A model generated the notes under the pieces. It ran no database searches, was not told where the DNA came from, and saw only the letters and a list, made by a program, of their open reading frames with translations. This document shows positions 14,657 through 22,696 of a DNA stretch of 36,337 nucleotides, in pieces; positions within the stretch are counted from its first letter, which is position 1; every line of letters starts with the position of its first letter. A program made the translations under genes and the position numbers. The DNA comes from a virus, in the IMG/VR virus record IMGVR_UViG_3300020442_000237, positions 1 to 36,337 of that record. One strand, given 5' to 3'.

Positions 14657-15106
14657 TTAACTAAAAGTAGCTGTTCCTCCGATCATCCACCATTTAGAAA
14701 GCCCTGTGTCATACATTAGGAGAGCTGTTTCTCCTGCTGCATCTAATGAAATAGTGCCTTGTACATTGGCACCCGAAATTGTTATTGTATGTCCTCCTGT
14801 ATTAGAAGACATAATGACAACATGAAGCTGACCATCCAGACCAGCTTCAATAGAACAGTTACCACCTGAATCGGGATTATTAATAAACGTTACATTATAA
14901 CTGCTTGCACCTATTGTCGAAGCAGTTGAAATTGTGTTATGATCCCCTATTGATACCTTGTCGTTAAATGAAGTAGGTGTTGCAACAGCCTTAAAAAGAT
15001 TTGCAATAGTTATTTGTTTACTACTACTTGATTGAACTAGGTATGTTGTATCGGATGCAGCAGCGCTTGTTGCTGCTGTCAACTCAGATAGTTTACTGTC
15101 TGCCAT
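14657..15106 (-). CDS. Virion/tail-fibre-type structural protein, 149 aa
   Basis: The start MADSKLSELTAATSAAASDTTYLVQSSSSKQITIANLF is the common opening of phage tail-fibre and adhesin proteins: an alanine/threonine segment followed by a short attachment strand. The rest is serine/threonine/glycine-rich beta structure (NPDSGGNCSIEAG, TGGHTITISGANVQGTISL), suited to a fibre or capsid decoration. A clear AAGGAG site precedes the ATG. Which particle part it belongs to cannot be told from sequence alone. Confidence 0.75.
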   Translation of the reverse strand: MADSKLSELTAATSAAASDTTYLVQSSSSKQITIANLFKAVATPTSFNDKVSIGDHNTISTASTIGASSYNVTFINNPDSGGNCSIEAGLDGQLHVVIMSSNTGGHTITISGANVQGTISLDAAGETALLMYDTGLSKWWMIGGTATFS

Positions 15107-15116
15107 TTGTTACTCC

Positions 15117-15596
15117 TTAGCTGTCTGCAAATTCACTATCTTCAGCATCGCCCATGTCGGCTGCTGCTGCAGATGAAAGAGCAACTAGAGTTTCGTATTG
15201 TTTACGAGACCCAATAGTATGAACTGCTACCCAGCCTGCGTGTGCAGGACCATTAGTAACACCCATTTCAGTTTGGTCAACACCAAACACCTTCTCAGAT
15301 GTAAGTCTCGCCCCTGAATCGGCTTTAATCATACCACTTGGCTTTTCGCTAAGTGTAAAGTTTTCTCCAGCACTAATAGCTGTAATCGTTGCACCTGGTG
15401 TGTCTGCGTCTACTACTGTGCAAGCAGTATCAGAAGCAATAGCTGTAATTCTAAAATCTATAGAATTAGCCGTCAGGATATCACCAACAGCGGATTCAGT
15501 TGTGAATGCTGTTCCTGTTCCTGTTACTGCACCGGCTGCGTCGATGGCTACTGTGCCTGTAGATGTTTTATCATCTTTTCTTCCCCATCCTGACAT
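15117..15596 (-). CDS. Virion structural protein, 159 aa
   Basis: MSGWGRKDDKTSTGTVAIDAAGAVTGTGTAFTTESAVGD resembles a conserved opening of virion proteins in marine T4-like phages, with an immunoglobulin-like alternation of small residues and beta strands (FRITAIASDTACTVVDADTPG). The end is acidic. An AAGGAG site lies 6 nt before the ATG. The low-complexity beta composition and its place between two structural genes support a particle component, perhaps a head or tail decoration protein. Confidence 0.75.
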   Translation of the reverse strand: MSGWGRKDDKTSTGTVAIDAAGAVTGTGTAFTTESAVGDILTANSIDFRITAIASDTACTVVDADTPGATITAISAGENFTLSEKPSGMIKADSGARLTSEKVFGVDQTEMGVTNGPAHAGWVAVHTIGSRKQYETLVALSSAAAADMGDAEDSEFADS

Positions 15597-15606
15597 ATTA
15601 TTCTCC

Positions 15607-17070
15607 TTAGTCTAAATGTGTTTTAAAGTTATCGTGTGATGCATGACCATGATCTTGCATCTTAAGTTTGTCTTGTGGCTTGCCGCTCATATATTTTTTA
15701 AGGAATTTATGTGCGTGATTTACAGAAACTTTATGTTTCTTTCCATCTTTAAATGTAACACCACCATGTTTATCACCTTGGTCTAGAACTCCTCTTAATT
15801 GTGATACAATGTGAGCCGGACCTTTGTTCTCAGAACCATCATGCTTTGATTTACCTGGTTTAGGATCTTTCTTAGGTTGTGCCATACCCTTAGTTGCGTC
15901 TTTAGACTTCATGTCTCTCATCGCGTCTTCTCTGGCACCTTCTAAAACTTCTCTATAGGCTTCTTTCATAGTCTTTTTCTTACCCATAGCCTTTTTAATA
16001 GCTTTGTCCCTAGAACCCATGTACTCATCTTTACCTGATTCTATTTTACCATCGCCATCGTGATCGTGTGTTGCCATTTTAGATTCGTTAGCTTGTCTAA
16101 GAGCCTTACTTGCTTCTGGAGTATCTCCTAAGCCTTTCTTGATCTTTTCCATTTTCTTATAAGCGCCTGTCATGTCGCCGCCTTTATGTCTTTTATCAAA
16201 AGCAATACCCTTCGCCATTTTAATTTGTTTCTTAGAATATGTTGCTTCGTCAACTTGTTTGAATAGTTGTGATTTTAAACTTAAAGGAACGTCACGAACA
16301 TTGTCTACGCCCTGATTAGCAAGTGCACGTTCTAAGTTATGTTGATAAAGTTCGTTAAACTCTTTAAGCTGTTCTTTTAGGCCTGCTTTTTCCTTTTCTT
16401 TCCTTACATCTTTTGTAAGTTCTCCAGGAATACCTCTTGCTGACTTAGCAGCTCTAGCGAAACGTCTTTCCATCTTGGATCTATCTTCTTCGTCTTCGTC
16501 TAGTTTAGCTTTGCCATCTTGAGGTTCGCACATTTTACCAACTTCAGGTGTTTCTGAACCGCCTTGTTTAGGGGATTCTTTATCACCTTCTTCTTTATCT
16601 GCTGGTCTGTTACCTATAGCTTCTTGAACTTTACCGCCTGATTTGGTTTGTCCGTCGTCTACTTCTACCATTTTATCGCCTTTGGCATTTTTAGATGAAC
16701 CGTTTTTCTTGACCTTTTTGTCTCGTTTTTCCTCGGACTCATCTTTTGTGCCATCGTAAACGACTACATCTTTATCTTCTGCCACTTCTCTCTCCTCGGT
16801 TTGATATTTTGTCTTTTGTGTATGTAACCTGGCACGGTTATAAGTGATATCGTCTCCGAATTGGAATCCCATCATCTTATCTAACAGTTTACTTAGGGCT
16901 TCTCTTTCATAAGGTGTTAAAATTTTACCCATTTTAATATTGGATAAAGCCCTATGAAGAATAGGAAGTTGCCTGGCTGGCAACATACCTTGCCTAATGA
17001 GTTTATCGAGACGTTGATTTCTTGTCTCTAGCTCTAATAAGTATTCTAAGTTTTCTGTTATATTGTCCAT
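15607..17070 (-). CDS. Large charged virion-associated protein with EF-hand-like loop
   Basis: The first 90 residues form an ordered helical domain (NLEYLLELETRNQRLDKLIRQGM, then LTPYEREALSKLLDKMMGFQFGDD). The rest is highly charged and probably disordered, rich in K, D, E and G. A calcium-type loop, HDHDGDGKIESGKDEY, lies near residue 330 followed by DKAIKKAMGKKKTMKEAYREVL. Such DGDGKIE modules recur in marine T4-like virion proteins. The start is backed by a GGAAAG site and a TATAAATA late promoter 20 nt upstream, the best late-promoter context in the window. Function is unknown beyond late expression. Confidence 0.8.
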   Translation of the reverse strand: MDNITENLEYLLELETRNQRLDKLIRQGMLPARQLPILHRALSNIKMGKILTPYEREALSKLLDKMMGFQFGDDITYNRARLHTQKTKYQTEEREVAEDKDVVVYDGTKDESEEKRDKKVKKNGSSKNAKGDKMVEVDDGQTKSGGKVQEAIGNRPADKEEGDKESPKQGGSETPEVGKMCEPQDGKAKLDEDEEDRSKMERRFARAAKSARGIPGELTKDVRKEKEKAGLKEQLKEFNELYQHNLERALANQGVDNVRDVPLSLKSQLFKQVDEATYSKKQIKMAKGIAFDKRHKGGDMTGAYKKMEKIKKGLGDTPEASKALRQANESKMATHDHDGDGKIESGKDEYMGSRDKAIKKAMGKKKTMKEAYREVLEGAREDAMRDMKSKDATKGMAQPKKDPKPGKSKHDGSENKGPAHIVSQLRGVLDQGDKHGGVTFKDGKKHKVSVNHAHKFLKKYMSGKPQDKLKMQDHGHASHDNFKTHLD

Positions 17071-17090
17071 AGTTAATACTTCTTTCCATG

Positions 17091-17098
17091 TATTTATA
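17091..17098 (-). promoter_or_regulatory. T4-type late promoter TATAAATA
   Basis: An exact octamer in the 53-bp gap between the 17124-17972 gene and the 487-aa virion-type gene, 20 nt before its ATG with GGAAAG in the leader. A TTTTGGTC word (17113-17120) and a TCTAG-TGT-CTAGA inverted repeat (17102-17114) lie just upstream of the box. Confidence 0.82.
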
Positions 17099-17123
17099 TA
17101 ATCTAGACACTAGAGACCAAAAT

Positions 17124-17972
17124 TTATATACCTAAATGCTGATATATTGTTTCTGTATATTCGTCGTGAGATGCTTGTCCTGGATGAGAACTATCACAAA
17201 TCGCATGATCTTGAAACTCCCATAAGGGTAAACATATTTCTGGATATTTTTGTTTCATAGCAAAGTATATTAGAGTGTCCCAGGAGCCTAATACAAGTTT
17301 TATTTTCTTATCTACTGCTATACGAACTATAGAATCTATATATTGCATTAAAAATAGTTGTAATGGTACACCTTCTTTACCTTGTTTTATATCCTCATGG
17401 AGTTCATTATACTCTCTTTTGTCTAAATTACCTAGTAATTGTACCCATTCGGGTGTGTGAGGTAAAACATTCGTTAATGCTGTTAAAACTTTAAACTGCT
17501 GGTCTCTAATACTAACCATTTTAGCAGAGGGAAATGCCATAATTACTGTGTCTAAGTCTAACAGTTCTGTAACTGCTATAAACTTTTTATATAAGACTAG
17601 GATGTTTGTAGCACAAGTACCAAAATTTAAGACACTATAATTAGGCGGAAGTTTGTTTTGTAGTCTACTGGCAAACGGAAACTCTACTCCTGCTCCAAAG
17701 GCATCAGAGGAGCCTAGTATTGCTATCTTTTTATCTGCTTGTAAATTAAATTTATCTCGGTGATTGTATTCATTTATGGAATAGGACCATTCATAATCTT
17801 CCCAGCCATATAAATTTTGATAATCACCTGCTTGTTTGAAATGCCTAATAACACCAAAGGGTATAATATCTTCTAATGTTTTTAGTTTAAAAGGATCTTT
17901 TTTGAGTAATGAATTTGTTTCTAATGTAACTGTTCTTAACGAATCAAGTTGCCGTTGTTCTGGCGTCAACAT
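17124..17972 (-). CDS. SGNH-type hydrolase-like protein, 282 aa
   Basis: Block I reads ILGSSDAFGAG (G87, S88, S89), followed by SVLNFGTCATN as the block II region. The end has D260 and H263 in DSSHPGQASH, giving a plausible Ser-Asp-His triad. The GSSDAFGAG form differs from classical GDSL. The neighbours on both sides are late virion-type genes, so this copy may act on the particle or host surface, for example by deacylating a surface glycan during attachment or release; that is inference. The upstream gene ends 3 nt from its ATG. Confidence 0.7.
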   Translation of the reverse strand: MLTPEQRQLDSLRTVTLETNSLLKKDPFKLKTLEDIIPFGVIRHFKQAGDYQNLYGWEDYEWSYSINEYNHRDKFNLQADKKIAILGSSDAFGAGVEFPFASRLQNKLPPNYSVLNFGTCATNILVLYKKFIAVTELLDLDTVIMAFPSAKMVSIRDQQFKVLTALTNVLPHTPEWVQLLGNLDKREYNELHEDIKQGKEGVPLQLFLMQYIDSIVRIAVDKKIKLVLGSWDTLIYFAMKQKYPEICLPLWEFQDHAICDSSHPGQASHDEYTETIYQHLGI

Positions 17973-17975
17973 AAT

Positions 17976-19421
17976 TTAACCTACTGAATAACTAAATGCC
18001 TTATATGCTTTTGTCCCCATGTTGTTTGGTTTCTTAGGAGTAAACTTTTTAGGCTTCTTAGGTTTCGCTACTTTTGCCGCTCCCTTTGCCTTAAACTTTT
18101 TAGCAGTTTGTTTCTTTGCTATAGGTTTAGCCATTTTAAACTTCTTACTTCTGGAAGCTGCTTGTTTACCTCTTTTTGTTAGACGTGCTATTTCGTTCTT
18201 TCTCATTTGAGGAAGTAATTTAACTGATATACGACTAACCAATGGTTGGAATCGTTGTATCATTCTTTCTAAACGTCCTTTCTCTGCGGGCGGTAAACTA
18301 GATCTGTCTCTACCCCTTAGAAGTCTTTTATATACCATTAGACGAGCACCACGTACAGCCCTACGTTTTAGTCTATCTGGAGTAGAACCCCTTCTCATTG
18401 CTATACGTCTTGCTACTTTTAATTTTTGTTTATTACGTTTCGCTGCAAAACGTCTTTTAAGTCTACCCTGTACGGATAATGCCTCAGTAATTTCTATCTC
18501 ATGGTCATCAAAAGGATCTTTATCCCCATCGTAGTCCTCATATTCTAATTCGTCCTGATCATACAATCCTAATGCTATTGCGTCATCAAATGTAAACTCT
18601 AATGCTTGTTTTTCTAACTCCTGTACATCTTTGTCATCAATATAAAAAGAGCCTTCTTTACCCACCATGATTTCATCTATATCAGGTGCCTCGTTTTTAT
18701 TATCAATAGGATATTCGTGTTTGGATTTTTCTGCAGGAGCCATTTCCTCAGTTGTATATGCAGGATTAAAAGGAACCTTTACAGGTTTAATTGTAGTTTT
18801 ATTACCTTTTAAGTCTCTTCTTTTAGGTTCTTGTCCAGGTGTAAGTTTTCTATAATAGTCGTCACCTTTATCTGTACCCCATTCCATACCGCCTGGAGTA
18901 GCATCATATTCTTTTGTTTCTTTAACACAATTAGGAACAATTCTATTACCTTTCTTTTTCATTCCTTTTTGTGTATAACCTTGCCAACACTTTTCCTGTA
19001 TTCTACGGACAAGTTCCTCTTTCTGTGTTTTTACATTGATTGGTTTATTACCTGTGCCTGGTCTATCTACACTAGGGTCTTTTGCTCTTTTTCTTCTTGC
19101 TGCTGAGGCTCTGTCTTTTTTATCCATGCTGTGTGCTTTAGAACGTGGCATACATTTAGGTTTACCCTCTCCTGGTTCTCTGGCGCATTGCCCTTTAATT
19201 TTTCCGTCTGTTCCTACACGAACCCAATCGCCTTTTTTGCCTTTACCAAACCAATCTTTGAGGCTCTCTCCAAAATCTTCTATGGATTCTTTATTGTGAT
19301 GCATATTTAATTTCCAATGTGCTAAATTCTTGGCACCTTTACTACTGTTAGGATTTGAACGTATCTTTTTTAGTTCTGCCTTAGTAGCGTCTTTAGAAAT
19401 ACCGTGTCTATCTATCGCCAT
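17976..19421 (-). CDS. Mosaic basic virion-type protein, 481 aa
   Basis: Several small modules are joined. Residues 1-45 are a short helical module (GISKDATKAELKKIRSNP). Residues 63-130 form a cysteine/glycine segment (KGDWVRVGTDGKIKGQC, then PKCMPRSKAHSMDKKDRASAARR) of the DUF6321 type found in marine T4-like phages. Residues 140-168 hold a CWQGYTQKGMKKKGNRIVPNC module. An acidic middle region follows, then an arginine-rich helical domain (SVQGRLKRRFAAKRNKQKL to LPQMRKNEIARL) and a lysine tail. The mosaic structure suggests a head-internal or DNA-associated virion protein. Its start overlaps the frameshifted end of the next upstream gene by 14 nt. Confidence 0.75.
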   Translation of the reverse strand: MAIDRHGISKDATKAELKKIRSNPNSSKGAKNLAHWKLNMHHNKESIEDFGESLKDWFGKGKKGDWVRVGTDGKIKGQCAREPGEGKPKCMPRSKAHSMDKKDRASAARRKRAKDPSVDRPGTGNKPINVKTQKEELVRRIQEKCWQGYTQKGMKKKGNRIVPNCVKETKEYDATPGGMEWGTDKGDDYYRKLTPGQEPKRRDLKGNKTTIKPVKVPFNPAYTTEEMAPAEKSKHEYPIDNKNEAPDIDEIMVGKEGSFYIDDKDVQELEKQALEFTFDDAIALGLYDQDELEYEDYDGDKDPFDDHEIEITEALSVQGRLKRRFAAKRNKQKLKVARRIAMRRGSTPDRLKRRAVRGARLMVYKRLLRGRDRSSLPPAEKGRLERMIQRFQPLVSRISVKLLPQMRKNEIARLTKRGKQAASRSKKFKMAKPIAKKQTAKKFKAKGAAKVAKPKKPKKFTPKKPNNMGTKAYKAFSYSVG

Positions 19422-19564
19422 TGTAATCTTTCCATGCCGTTGCGTATGCTATAGACTTTTCTTTGTCTGTAAGTTTGCCGTCTTTAGCATAGTTCTTTTT
19501 AATATGCTTAATCATTCGCTCATGCTTTGCGCTAGGTGGAGCTACTTCGTCAATCTTTTTTTTT
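19408..19564 (-). other. Probable -1 frameshift site (A9) and C-terminal extension
   Basis: The 19542-21074 gene reads into a run of nine A (19556-19564) and then stops at 19542. In the -1 frame the reading continues for 48 codons after the A-run and ends at a TAG at 19408-19410, inside the start of the next gene. The extra tail includes APPSAKHERM, then IKHIKKNYAKDG and SIAYATAWK, which resembles tails of marine T4-like virion proteins. It has no good start of its own: a TAA lies just upstream in that frame, and the only ATG (19515) has no ribosome site. Either programmed slippage at A-AAA-AAA or a homopolymer error in the sequence explains it. Confidence 0.65.
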
Positions 19565-21074
19565 GCATCTGTTTCATTCTTTTACGAATGTTATCTCCAG
19601 ATACAGGATTTGAATAGATTCCTTTACCCGCTTTCATTTGTTTTTTCTGATGGTCGACGTATTGTTGACCAGCTTGTTGTAAAGTATCTTTTACTCTACC
19701 TACTCCTCGTTTAACTAAATTAGCGATGCTTTCGTCTAAGTCTAAATTAGTAACAATTTGCTTTTGTTCGGACCAATCTTTTCTGACATATTCCTTACCA
19801 CCAGGACCTATATCAGTTACTTTTGTTTTGATAGGTTTGTTTGTTTTAATCTTTAACAATCTTTTCTTTTCTGCTGCGTCTGTTGCAAGTCTTTTCATTG
19901 CACCCTCACTTCTTACAGGAGGATTTGTCATTGATGCTTTGTTCTTTTTATTCCAATTAGCCTTATATTCTGGTGTTTGTCTTTCAGGATACTTCTTCCT
20001 TGTTTTAGGATTCTCAGCATCAGGATGTCCTTTCTGAATAGCAAATGCTATACCTGTAGGACCTCTTCCTTTTTCGTAATTTTCTTTCTGTACGCCTTTA
20101 CCTTTAGACATTGCTAAACCTTTACCACGCTGTTGTAGTTTATCTCTGTCGCTGTGTTGTTTGTTGTACTGTTTATCTGATGTGTACCCTTGGTGATAAG
20201 CATTTTCTATATCTTGTCTACTAGGTGTTGTCTTTTTAAGATCTGAATATTGTTTACCTGCTTTCTTTTGGTAACTAGAAATAGTTTTTGGTGATAATTC
20301 TTGTAACTCTACTTCCTCTTTAGCGACTTTTTTCCAACCACCGCCTCTCTTTTTATACCATTGTACTGCCCAGCCATTAGCATAAGCACTTGGATAAACA
20401 TCAAATTTAGATCTTGCTGCTGCCTTTGCTTTCGACCACAATCCAGGATTTGTAGGTTTGTTTTCTTCTTTTAGGCCTGCTCTCGCTTTTGCCATACCCT
20501 TACGTCTTTTCAAAGTGTCTTTGTCATATTTGTCATCAACAAATTTTTTGTTCATGCCACTGAATGTACCGGGAGTCTTTTTATTACTCCTATCCATTTG
20601 CCTTTGAAGATAGTCTCTCATATGCTCTTTACCTGAGACGTCTTTTCCTGCCTTAGCAATATATCTTTTCTTAAGGGCATCTGAGATTTCAAATATACTT
20701 TGTTCTTTCATTTCTTTTTTACCACCTTTACCGTAAGTTATACAAGGATCTTGTCCACAACCACAGTTCTTTTTCTCTTCCTCAACCTTTTTAGTCTCAG
20801 GATTATCGTGATCGTAACCTTGTTTATTTAATCTATCATGATCTTCTTTTTTCTTGGCCCAAACTTTTTTATCACCTTTGTACATCCAATGAGCTTTGTA
20901 TTCTTCTTTTTCCTCTTCAAATGTCTTTTTAACGTAATCAGGCATTTTCATAAAACCAGTTTTCATAGCCTTTTCGTTTTCTTTTTTACGTTGTTTTAAT
21001 AGATTGCTGGAAACAGGTTTCTTTAATGGTCTACCTGATGCTAAATCTTCTCTGAATGTAGTAAAGTTTTTCAT
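19542..21074 (-). CDS. Mosaic virion-type protein with DUF5872-like domain
   Basis: The 510-residue zero-frame product is lysine-rich. It has a CGCGQDPC cysteine cluster near residue 105, a DYLQRQMDRSNKK segment near 155 and a DUF5872-type domain at 207-250 (NPGLWSKAKAAARSKFDVYPS, then YANGWAVQWYKKRGGGW). A LSPKTISSYQKKAGKQYSDL module lies at about 260-280 and disordered basic regions follow. These modules recur in different combinations in marine T4-like virion proteins. The annotated end is probably not the natural end, because a -1 shift at A9 would add 48 residues and join the next gene by overlap. The start abuts the 2OG-oxygenase-like gene. Confidence 0.75.
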   Translation of the reverse strand: MKNFTTFREDLASGRPLKKPVSSNLLKQRKKENEKAMKTGFMKMPDYVKKTFEEEKEEYKAHWMYKGDKKVWAKKKEDHDRLNKQGYDHDNPETKKVEEEKKNCGCGQDPCITYGKGGKKEMKEQSIFEISDALKKRYIAKAGKDVSGKEHMRDYLQRQMDRSNKKTPGTFSGMNKKFVDDKYDKDTLKRRKGMAKARAGLKEENKPTNPGLWSKAKAAARSKFDVYPSAYANGWAVQWYKKRGGGWKKVAKEEVELQELSPKTISSYQKKAGKQYSDLKKTTPSRQDIENAYHQGYTSDKQYNKQHSDRDKLQQRGKGLAMSKGKGVQKENYEKGRGPTGIAFAIQKGHPDAENPKTRKKYPERQTPEYKANWNKKNKASMTNPPVRSEGAMKRLATDAAEKKRLLKIKTNKPIKTKVTDIGPGGKEYVRKDWSEQKQIVTNLDLDESIANLVKRGVGRVKDTLQQAGQQYVDHQKKQMKAGKGIYSNPVSGDNIRKRMKQMQKKRLTK

Positions 21075-21605
21075 TTATGCCAATAACTCCTCGTTCTTGT
21101 GTAGTTCATAAAGTGCTTCAATTGACTCTTGAAACCATACTTGAACTGCTATTCTTCTAGTTCCGTTGTTTTTAAGACCATGTCTTATTTGTGTATTTAT
21201 AAAATATGCAGAGTTGATAGGAGTTTCAGACTTAATCCAATCTTCCTCATGATATTTTACTCCTTTTAAATGTAAGTAACCACCATAATCTTTCCAAAAC
21301 AATGTAGGGGCAAAGTTATCTGTGATAGGAAATACTAAGGGTGTTGAACGTGCTTTTAGTGCGTCTGTATGTGGTGGTGTATATCCATCAGGCATATTCA
21401 TATGCAATTTAATGGATGTTGGTTGGATTTTAAATAAATCTGCTAAAGGTTTTGTTACTTCTTCAGGCAAGTGCATATAATATAAGTTATGATCTGCCTT
21501 GCCATTAGCGCCTGGATGAGCTATATATTCTTCTTTTAAATTTAGAAAAGTTTGTTTTTGTTCTTTTGATAGCTCTAGTGGAATATCAAAATAGTAAGGT
21601 AACAT
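21075..21605 (-). CDS. 2OG-Fe(II) oxygenase-like protein
   Basis: The 176-aa protein has an HxD pair (H79, D81 in PPHTDALKARST), a distal H142 (TQIRHGLKNNGTRRIAV) and R150/R151 a few residues later. This is the facial triad plus arginine expected of a 2-oxoglutarate-dependent oxygenase with a double-stranded beta-helix. MPDGYTPPHTD followed by STPLVFPIT also recalls aspartyl/asparaginyl hydroxylase-like cupins. The substrate could be a protein residue or small molecule. It sits among late genes, directly before the mosaic gene (next base) and 5 nt after the lipoprotein gene. Confidence 0.7.
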   Translation of the reverse strand: MLPYYFDIPLELSKEQKQTFLNLKEEYIAHPGANGKADHNLYYMHLPEEVTKPLADLFKIQPTSIKLHMNMPDGYTPPHTDALKARSTPLVFPITDNFAPTLFWKDYGGYLHLKGVKYHEEDWIKSETPINSAYFINTQIRHGLKNNGTRRIAVQVWFQESIEALYELHKNEELLA

Positions 21606-21610
21606 TTTAC

Positions 21611-22099
21611 CTACTGTTTCTTTTCTATCGCAACGCCGACGCCTTTATCTCCGTTAGGCATAGTCACTTCTCTATAATATATAATGACTTCACCTAATTC
21701 TCTAATATAACGTCTAAGTTCCTGCATATTAGCAGACATTGCCTCATAATCACCGATTGTTGTAGCAACAAATACTACTTTCCCACCGTTTTGTTCACGC
21801 ATATCATCCATAAATCTGTCTAAATATGTGTAACCTTCAGGCCAATCATTCTCTTTACCTAGAGAACAATCACGTTTCCCTTCTTCGTTCTTTAAACATG
21901 GGTTAGCTATTTTTGCTTCTGAGACAACATACCATTTAGGTTCTATTAGATTAATATCCCTAGGTAGGCTGGGTTGCATAATATCTATTTGTACGGGCTT
22001 TGTAACTACCTGTACTTTCTTTGTTCCTAAACCAAAACTAGCGCAACCGCTAATCAGGGTTGTTAGGATTGCTAAGGTTGCTAAGTTCCTTACTATCAT
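21611..22099 (-). CDS. Outer-membrane lipoprotein, probable o-spanin (Rz1-like)
   Basis: The N-terminus MIVRNLATLAILTTLISGC is a lipoprotein signal peptide with lipobox I16-S17-G18-C19, so the mature protein should be lipidated at C19 and sorted to the outer membrane. It starts inside the end of the membrane-anchored coiled-coil gene at 22050-22433, in a different frame. This overlap is typical of Rz/Rz1 spanin pairs, which fuse inner and outer membranes at lysis. At 162 aa it is longer than classical Rz1 and has a folded-looking domain (KVVFVATTIGDYEAMSANMQ), so it may do more than bridge membranes. Late expression is expected from its position. Confidence 0.7.
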   Translation of the reverse strand: MIVRNLATLAILTTLISGCASFGLGTKKVQVVTKPVQIDIMQPSLPRDINLIEPKWYVVSEAKIANPCLKNEEGKRDCSLGKENDWPEGYTYLDRFMDDMREQNGGKVVFVATTIGDYEAMSANMQELRRYIRELGEVIIYYREVTMPNGDKGVGVAIEKKQ

Positions 22100-22433
22100 T
22101 TTCTATATCTCCAAATACAGCTGCTGTGCCTTTATTTATTCGACTTTCTATAAGTCCAGGTTTAGCTTCTGCTAATTTATTTAAGTTATGCCTTCTAAAT
22201 ATATCTAAATACTCTGCTTTTTCCGCTTCAATTTGAGCATTTTTGTTTTGTAAATTTAAAAGTGCAGTCCCTTGCTTTTCAAAACTCTCTTTCATTGCTT
22301 CCATTGCAAGTTGTTGTTCCTGTACGGCAAGTTCTAATTTTGCCTGATTCTCAATGAGCGTTTCACGTTCATTCCATAACCAATATGTTGCTCCACCGAG
22401 AACTAATATTAATACTAAAAATATCTGTTGCAT
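22050..22433 (-). CDS. Inner-membrane coiled-coil protein, probable i-spanin (Rz-like)
   Basis: The 127-aa protein has an N-terminal membrane segment (IFLVLILVLGGATYWLW), then a glutamate/glutamine-rich coiled coil to about residue 75 and a soluble end with AKPGLIESRINKGTAAVFGDIE. This is the topology of an i-spanin: one membrane helix with a periplasmic coiled coil. The partner lipoprotein gene overlaps its 3' end by 50 nt in another frame. Proteins ending in the KPGLIESRIN-type segment occur in marine T4-like phages beside such lipoproteins. Its ATG shares one base with the stop region of the 22433-22696 gene. Confidence 0.7.
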   Translation of the reverse strand: MQQIFLVLILVLGGATYWLWNERETLIENQAKLELAVQEQQLAMEAMKESFEKQGTALLNLQNKNAQIEAEKAEYLDIFRRHNLNKLAEAKPGLIESRINKGTAAVFGDIENDSKELSNLSNPNNPD

Positions 22434-22696
22434 TATAAGTAATCCTCTATTATGTAGTTCAAACCTGTTGAAGATCTAAACTCAATTTTGTTATTATCCT
22501 CGTCAATAAAAATTAATAACTTTTCTTTTCTAGTTATAATTTTCTTGGCAATATAGTTTTTATCATCACTATCGCCATATACTTTATTGAAAGATACAGT
22601 AACTTTATACCGTGTAATGAATAGGGAAAGTATCCATTCCCACATTCTTTTGAGGCCGTTAATTATACCTCTTCCTATTTTCTTCAGCAATTCCAT
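22433..22696 (-). CDS. Small protein with amphipathic/membrane N-terminus
   Basis: The 87-aa protein has an N-terminal segment, LKKIGRGIINGLKRMWEWILSLFITRYKVTV, that alternates basic and aromatic residues and could insert in or lie on a membrane. It is followed by two beta-like segments (NYIAKKIITRKEKLLIFIDEDNNKIEF). No family recognised. Its place directly before the spanin pair makes a lysis or membrane role worth testing, but it lacks the clean helices of a holin. It overlaps the adenylyltransferase-like gene by 13 nt. Confidence 0.6.
   Translation of the reverse strand: MELLKKIGRGIINGLKRMWEWILSLFITRYKVTVSFNKVYGDSDDKNYIAKKIITRKEKLLIFIDEDNNKIEFRSSTGLNYIIEDYL

Noticed and set aside
19408-19515. 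Independent 35-codon gene from the ATG at 19515
   Set aside because: No ribosome site, and the similarity to virion-protein tails begins well upstream of this ATG, so the frameshift explanation is better.
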